From assembly GCF_040096225.1 (NCBI RefSeq), contig NZ_JBBMFC010000003.1, positions 62,001 to 126,000 on the forward strand: DNA of 64,000 bases, given 5' to 3'. The notes under the pieces were generated by a model. It had not been told where the DNA came from. It ran no database searches and saw nothing but the letters and a program-made list of their open reading frames with translations. Below are positions 60,581-64,000 of this stretch, in pieces. The translations under genes and the position numbers were made by a program. The number at the start of each line of letters is the position of its first letter. Position 1 is the first letter of the stretch. This stretch comes from Hominiventricola aquisgranensis. Lineage in GTDB: Bacteria; Bacillota; Clostridia; Lachnospirales; Lachnospiraceae.

Positions 60581-60636
60581 TTGTTGTATGTATATAGATA
60601 TGTTAAAATATATTTCATATGTTTTTGAAAAAGGTA

Positions 60637-60665
60637 TTGCATTTTTATCAAAAATCCTGTAATAT
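60637..60665 (+). promoter_or_regulatory. Probable asd promoter
   Basis: TTGCAT (60637-60642), 17-bp spacer and TAATAT (60660-60665) lie about 70 bases before asd. No lysine riboswitch is seen in between. Confidence 0.55.
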
Positions 60666-60737
60666 TTCAGAGGACATACAAATGTACGCTACATACGGAC
60701 ATGTGCAGCGGGCATAAAACAGAGGAGAATGAAAGAG

Positions 60738-61823
60738 ATGAGCGAGAAGTTAAGAGTAGGTATCCTTGGCGGTACCGGTATGGTAGGACAGAGATTTATT
60801 TCATTGCTTGAGAATCACCCGTGGTTTGAGGTAGTGACCATTGCAGCCAGTGCACGTTCCGCAGGAAAGACTTATGAGGAAGCTGTCGGAGGACGCTGGA
60901 AGATGGATACTCCGATGCCGGAAGCGGTAAAGAAGATCATTGTTATGAATGTCAATGAAGTAGAAAAAGTAGCTGCAAGCGTTGATTTTGTATTCAGTGC
61001 AGTGGATATGTCCAAGGATGAGATCAAAGCAATCGAGGAGGCTTATGCAAAGACTGAGACACCGGTTGTTTCCAATAACAGTGCACATCGCTGGACCCCG
61101 GATGTGCCGATGGTAGTGCCGGAGATCAATCCAGAGCACTTCGAAGTCATCGAACATCAGAAAAAACGTCTGGGAACCACCAGAGGATTTATCGCAGTAA
61201 AACCGAACTGCTCTATCCAGAGTTATGCACCGGTCCTGACTGCATGGAAAGAGTTCGAACCGTATGAGGTCGTAGCTACTACTTACCAGGCAATCTCCGG
61301 AGCAGGAAAGACTTTCAAAGACTGGCCGGAAATGGTTGGAAATATTATCCCGTATATCGGTGGTGAGGAAGAAAAATCCGAGCAGGAACCGCTTCGTATC
61401 TGGGGACACATTGAGGATGGTGTGATCGTAAAAGCAGAAGAACCGAAGATCACCTGTCAGTGTATCCGTGTTCCGGTTCTGAATGGACATACCGCAGCTG
61501 TATTTGTAAAATTCCGCAAGAAACCGACCAAGGAACAGCTTATCGATCGCCTGGTGAACTTCAAAGGATTCCCGCAGGAAGCAGGACTTCCAAGTGCACC
61601 AAAGCAGTTCATCCGCTATATGGAAGAAGATAATCGTCCGCAGGTACAGCTGGATGTAAACTATGAGAACGGAATGGGCATTTCTGTAGGACGTATCCGT
61701 GAAGACAGTATCTATGACTGGAAATTTGTAGGACTTTCCCATAATACCGTCCGTGGTGCAGCAGGAGGAGCTGTGCTCTGCGCAGAGACTTTGAAAGCAA
61801 AAGGATATATCGCTAAGAAATAA
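60738..61823 (+). CDS. asd: Aspartate-semialdehyde dehydrogenase, archaeal/fungal type
   Basis: The protein has 361 residues from ATG 60738; an ATG at 60729 would add three. The NADP-binding start is RVGILGGTGMVGQRF, the active Cys is in VKPNCSIQS, and the substrate/His region is IRVPVLNGHTAAVFV. The overall form, including the SARSAGKTYEEAVGGRW segment, belongs to the fungal/archaeal branch of the enzyme rather than the E. coli branch. It makes aspartate semialdehyde for lysine, threonine and methionine, the last via metA of this window. Confidence 0.95.
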   Translation: MSEKLRVGILGGTGMVGQRFISLLENHPWFEVVTIAASARSAGKTYEEAVGGRWKMDTPMPEAVKKIIVMNVNEVEKVAASVDFVFSAVDMSKDEIKAIEEAYAKTETPVVSNNSAHRWTPDVPMVVPEINPEHFEVIEHQKKRLGTTRGFIAVKPNCSIQSYAPVLTAWKEFEPYEVVATTYQAISGAGKTFKDWPEMVGNIIPYIGGEEEKSEQEPLRIWGHIEDGVIVKAEEPKITCQCIRVPVLNGHTAAVFVKFRKKPTKEQLIDRLVNFKGFPQEAGLPSAPKQFIRYMEEDNRPQVQLDVNYENGMGISVGRIREDSIYDWKFVGLSHNTVRGAAGGAVLCAETLKAKGYIAKK

Positions 61824-61879
61824 GCATCAGATATAAAGCTGATACTGCACAAACACATCGCAAATACACAAAAGGCAGC

Positions 61880-61911
61880 AGACCCCGGGAGAAAGTATCC
61901 CGGGGTCTTTG
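61880..61911 (+). terminator. asd terminator
   Basis: An 11-bp GC-rich stem (61880-61890 with 61898-61908) with a 7-nt loop is followed by TTTGT. Confidence 0.88.
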
Positions 61912-61953
61912 TAATTTCAACAGAATAACCATGGTGATCCAGGGAACTTTTAC

Positions 61954-62010
61954 TTGACAATCGTCTGGAAATAGGATAGGATGAATGCATGGAAATCGAA
62001 CAAAAGTTCG
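61954..62010 (+). promoter_or_regulatory. recA promoter with LexA (DinR-type) SOS box
   Basis: TTGACA (61954-61959), 17-bp spacer and TAGGAT (61977-61982) are followed by the perfect palindrome CGAACAAAAGTTCG (61997-62010), which fits the Firmicute SOS consensus CGAACRNRYGTTYG at the core GAAC-N4-GTTC. Confidence 0.92.
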
Positions 62011-62044
62011 TATCGTGAAACAGATCATTTGAAGGAGATTATTC

Positions 62045-63136
62045 ATGGCAAAGGAAGATAATAAAAAGGATGATGTAAAAAAGGATGACCGTCTGAAAGC
62101 GCTGGATGCGGCTTTAAGCCAGATCGAGAAGCAGTATGGGAAAGGTTCTGTGATGAAGCTGGGAGATACTTCCCATATGCAGGTGGAGACCGTTCCGACT
62201 GGTTCTTTAAGCCTTGATATTGCACTGGGAGCAGGAGGTGTTCCGAAGGGAAGAATTGTTGAGATCTATGGACCGGAATCCAGTGGTAAGACCACGGTTG
62301 CTCTTCATATGGTAGCTGAGGTACAAAAGCGTGGAGGCATTGCGGGATTTATTGATGCAGAGCATGCGCTTGATCCGGTCTATGCAAGAAATATTGGTGT
62401 GGATATTGATAATCTCTACATTTCCCAGCCGGACAATGGGGAACAGGCACTGGAGATCACTGAGACCATGGTGCGTTCTGGAGCAGTGGATATTGTGATC
62501 GTGGACTCTGTGGCAGCGCTGGTTCCAAAGGCAGAGATCGAAGGCGATATGGGTGATTCTCATGTGGGACTGCAGGCGAGACTTATGTCTCAGGCACTGA
62601 GAAAGCTCACATCTGTTGTCAGCAAGACTAACTGTATCGTGATCTTTATCAATCAGCTTCGTGAGAAGATCGGTGTGATGTTCGGAAATCCGGAGACCAC
62701 AACTGGTGGACGTGCATTGAAATTCTATGCATCTGTACGTCTGGATGTACGTCGTACGGAAGCTCTCAAGCAGGGCGGAGAAGTGATCGGTAACCATACG
62801 AAAGTAAAAGTTGTAAAGAATAAGATCGCACCTCCATTTAAAGAGGCTGAATTTGATATCATGTTCGGGCAGGGAATCTCCACGATTGGAGACATTCTGG
62901 ATCTGGCTGCTAACTGTGGCATTGTGAACAAGAGCGGTGCATGGTATGCCTATAATGATGCTAAGATCGGTCAGGGCCGTGAGAACGCAAAACAGTATCT
63001 GAAGGAGAATCATCAGATCTGTGATGAAATTGAGAGGAAAGTAAGAGCATATTATGGATTACCGGTGCCGGAAGAAGATAAAGCGAAGTCCGCAGGAGCT
63101 GATGCCGGAAGAACAGCTGAGACAGGCGAAGCTTAA
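62045..63136 (+). CDS. recA: Recombinase RecA
   Basis: The protein has 363 residues. The Walker A motif is GPESSGKTTVALH; Walker B lies in VDIVIVDSVAALVPK, and loop L2 in NQLREKIGVMFGNPETTTGGRALKFYASVR. RecA forms filaments on single-stranded DNA, drives strand exchange and stimulates LexA self-cleavage. GAAGGAG precedes the start. The last 35 bases overlap recX, so the modulator is made with its target. A LexA box lies at the promoter. Confidence 0.98.
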   Translation: MAKEDNKKDDVKKDDRLKALDAALSQIEKQYGKGSVMKLGDTSHMQVETVPTGSLSLDIALGAGGVPKGRIVEIYGPESSGKTTVALHMVAEVQKRGGIAGFIDAEHALDPVYARNIGVDIDNLYISQPDNGEQALEITETMVRSGAVDIVIVDSVAALVPKAEIEGDMGDSHVGLQARLMSQALRKLTSVVSKTNCIVIFINQLREKIGVMFGNPETTTGGRALKFYASVRLDVRRTEALKQGGEVIGNHTKVKVVKNKIAPPFKEAEFDIMFGQGISTIGDILDLAANCGIVNKSGAWYAYNDAKIGQGRENAKQYLKENHQICDEIERKVRAYYGLPVPEEDKAKSAGADAGRTAETGEA

Positions 63137-63557
63137 AGCTTTACGGCTTCTGGAACGGATGGACCGGACAGAGGCACAGCTCAGAGAAAAGCTTTTGCAG
63201 GCGGAATTTGACTCTGAAATGGTGGAGAAGGCCATTGCCTATGTAAAAAGTTTTGGTTATATCAATGATGAACGTTATGTGCGTAACTACATAGAGTGCC
63301 GGTGCCAGAGCAAGAGCAGAAGACAGCTGGAACAGGAACTGCAGTTCCGTAAAGGAGTATCCCCAGAACTGATCCAGCAGGTGTACGAAGAACTGGAACC
63401 GGTGGATCAGTGTGAGCTGATCCGAAAGCATCTGGAAAAAAAGCATTATCGGAATGCAGAGGCAGATGACCGTCAGAAGCGGAGTGTGATAGCATCTCTT
63501 GCCAGAAAAGGATTTTGCATGAGTGATATCATATCTGTCATGAAAGAAACTGACTGA
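63102..63557 (+). CDS. recX: RecA modulator RecX
   Basis: The protein has 151 residues from the ATG at 63102 (AGGAG about 5 bases upstream), within the end of recA. The three-helix repeats are evident: ALRLLERMDRTEAQLREKLLQAEF, YVKSFGYINDERYVRNYIECRCQSKSRRQLEQEL, and a third set near the end. RecX modulates RecA filaments. A frame open further upstream to 63054 is read inside recA and is not used. No terminator separates it from rny. Confidence 0.93.
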   Translation: MPEEQLRQAKLKALRLLERMDRTEAQLREKLLQAEFDSEMVEKAIAYVKSFGYINDERYVRNYIECRCQSKSRRQLEQELQFRKGVSPELIQQVYEELEPVDQCELIRKHLEKKHYRNAEADDRQKRSVIASLARKGFCMSDIISVMKETD

Positions 63558-63591
63558 TTGCACAAAATATACAAAAGCGGACAGACAACAC

Positions 63592-63620
63592 TTGACATAA
63601 TTGTAAAAACAGATTAAACT
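63592..63620 (+). promoter_or_regulatory. Promoter of rny
   Basis: TTGACA (63592-63597), 17-bp spacer and TAAACT (63615-63620) lie about 50 bases before the rny start. Confidence 0.72.
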
Positions 63621-63671
63621 TTAAGTGTTGTGTATGTACAATGAAAATTGAATAAGGAGGTGCTCCTGTAT

Positions 63672-64000
63672 ATGGTTACGGCTATAGCAGTTCTGGTCGC
63701 AGTTGTTGTTGCAGCAGCTATCACCTGGCCTTGTGCAATCGGTTATCGGAAAAAGGTTGTGGAGACCAAGCTTGGCAATGCAGAGGACAGAGCGAGAGAG
63801 ATCGTAGACGAAGCGCTGAAGACCGCTGAAACGAAAAAACGTGAAGCGATGCTGGAAGCAAAAGAAGAGTCTATGAGAACCAGAAATGAATTAGAAAAAG
63901 AAACCAAAGAACGCAGGGCAGAGCTCCAGCGCTATGAGCGTCGTGTTCTGGCAAAAGAGGAAACTCTTGACAAGAAGACTGAGGCAATTGAGCGTAAGGA
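63672..64000 (+). CDS. rny: Ribonuclease Y, N-terminal part (partial)
   Basis: The frame starts at the ATG at 63672 after AAGGAGGTG and is cut by the window end after ~109 codons. It shows one N-terminal membrane helix (VTAIAVLVAVVVAAAITWP) and then a long charged coiled coil (KLGNAEDRAREIVDEALKTA, RRAELQRYERRVLAKEE), exactly the RNase Y plan; the KH and HD domains would follow outside. RNase Y initiates mRNA decay at the membrane, complementing RNase J of this window. The recA-recX-rny order is common in Clostridia. Confidence 0.93.
   Translation, partial: MVTAIAVLVAVVVAAAITWPCAIGYRKKVVETKLGNAEDRAREIVDEALKTAETKKREAMLEAKEESMRTRNELEKETKERRAELQRYERRVLAKEETLDKKTEAIERK

Overview
The window reads as an ordinary chromosomal stretch of an anaerobic, spore-lineage Firmicute. 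Family Lachnospiraceae is the best fit, and a Blautia/Ruminococcus-like gut organism is likely. The evidence is a pyruvate:ferredoxin oxidoreductase, an oxygen-sensitive NrdD, sigK, CodY, a CIRCE-controlled groESL, a DinR-type LexA box at recA, ECF vitamin transporters, a bile-salt-hydrolase-type enzyme, and the IreB-RuvX-DUF1292-MltG-like-TrmR-TrhP gene order known from Bacillus and Clostridia. The genus is inference; the family-level reading is well supported.

Layout. 1-4.3 kb: the 3' end of nifJ, a sugar-nucleotidyltransferase-like gene, a choloylglycine hydrolase and two lipoproteins. 4.35-7.2 kb: a thiamine salvage operon (TPP riboswitch, attenuator, thiW, thiM, thiE, HAD phosphatase). 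It converges on a biotin operon on the minus strand (bioY-bioB-bioD-bioA, 10.7-7.2 kb) that starts at a consensus promoter embedded in a BirA-type operator. 10.9-13.7 kb: Nudix hydrolase, MATE exporter and an overlapping MerR regulator.

13.7-20.7 kb is the accessory region. Two copies of a 118-bp promoter/leader element (111 of 118 positions identical) precede two differently broken Rpn-type (PD-(D/E)XK) nuclease genes and bracket a lipoprotein gene. Next come an AT-rich run of unrecognised genes: an immunity-like protein, a broken immunity-like gene, three divergent paralogues of a small membrane-anchored protein, a membrane protein and a secreted protein.

20.7-33.2 kb: ilvE, patatin, a zinc-ribbon/DUF5685/DnaJ cluster, a VanY-type peptidase, metA (with Glu111), LysR-HAD, and prmA-rsmE-nifS-thiI, which joins protein/rRNA methylation to sulfur transfer to tRNA. 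33.2-45.3 kb: an HPr-like protein without its catalytic His, mtaB, ireB-ruvX-DUF1292, rnjA, an MltG-like protein with a probable CTG start, trmR, trhP, sigK, and comM-dprA-topA. 45.3-54.8 kb: codY with its own CodY boxes, groESL, guaB, pyk, a His-rich CsoR and nrdD. 54.8-64 kb: ansA, a 205-bp imperfect palindrome, an ABC-F protein, glgA, tRNA-Thr(CGU), a formate/nitrite-type channel, asd, recA-recX and the 5' end of rny.

Most of the window is housekeeping. The best candidates for undescribed biology are the duplicated multi-hairpin leader in front of the Rpn remnants, the small OB-like membrane-protein family beside it, and two long structured intergenic elements (49.9 and 55.8 kb). No rRNA, CRISPR array, phage or intact insertion sequence was found.
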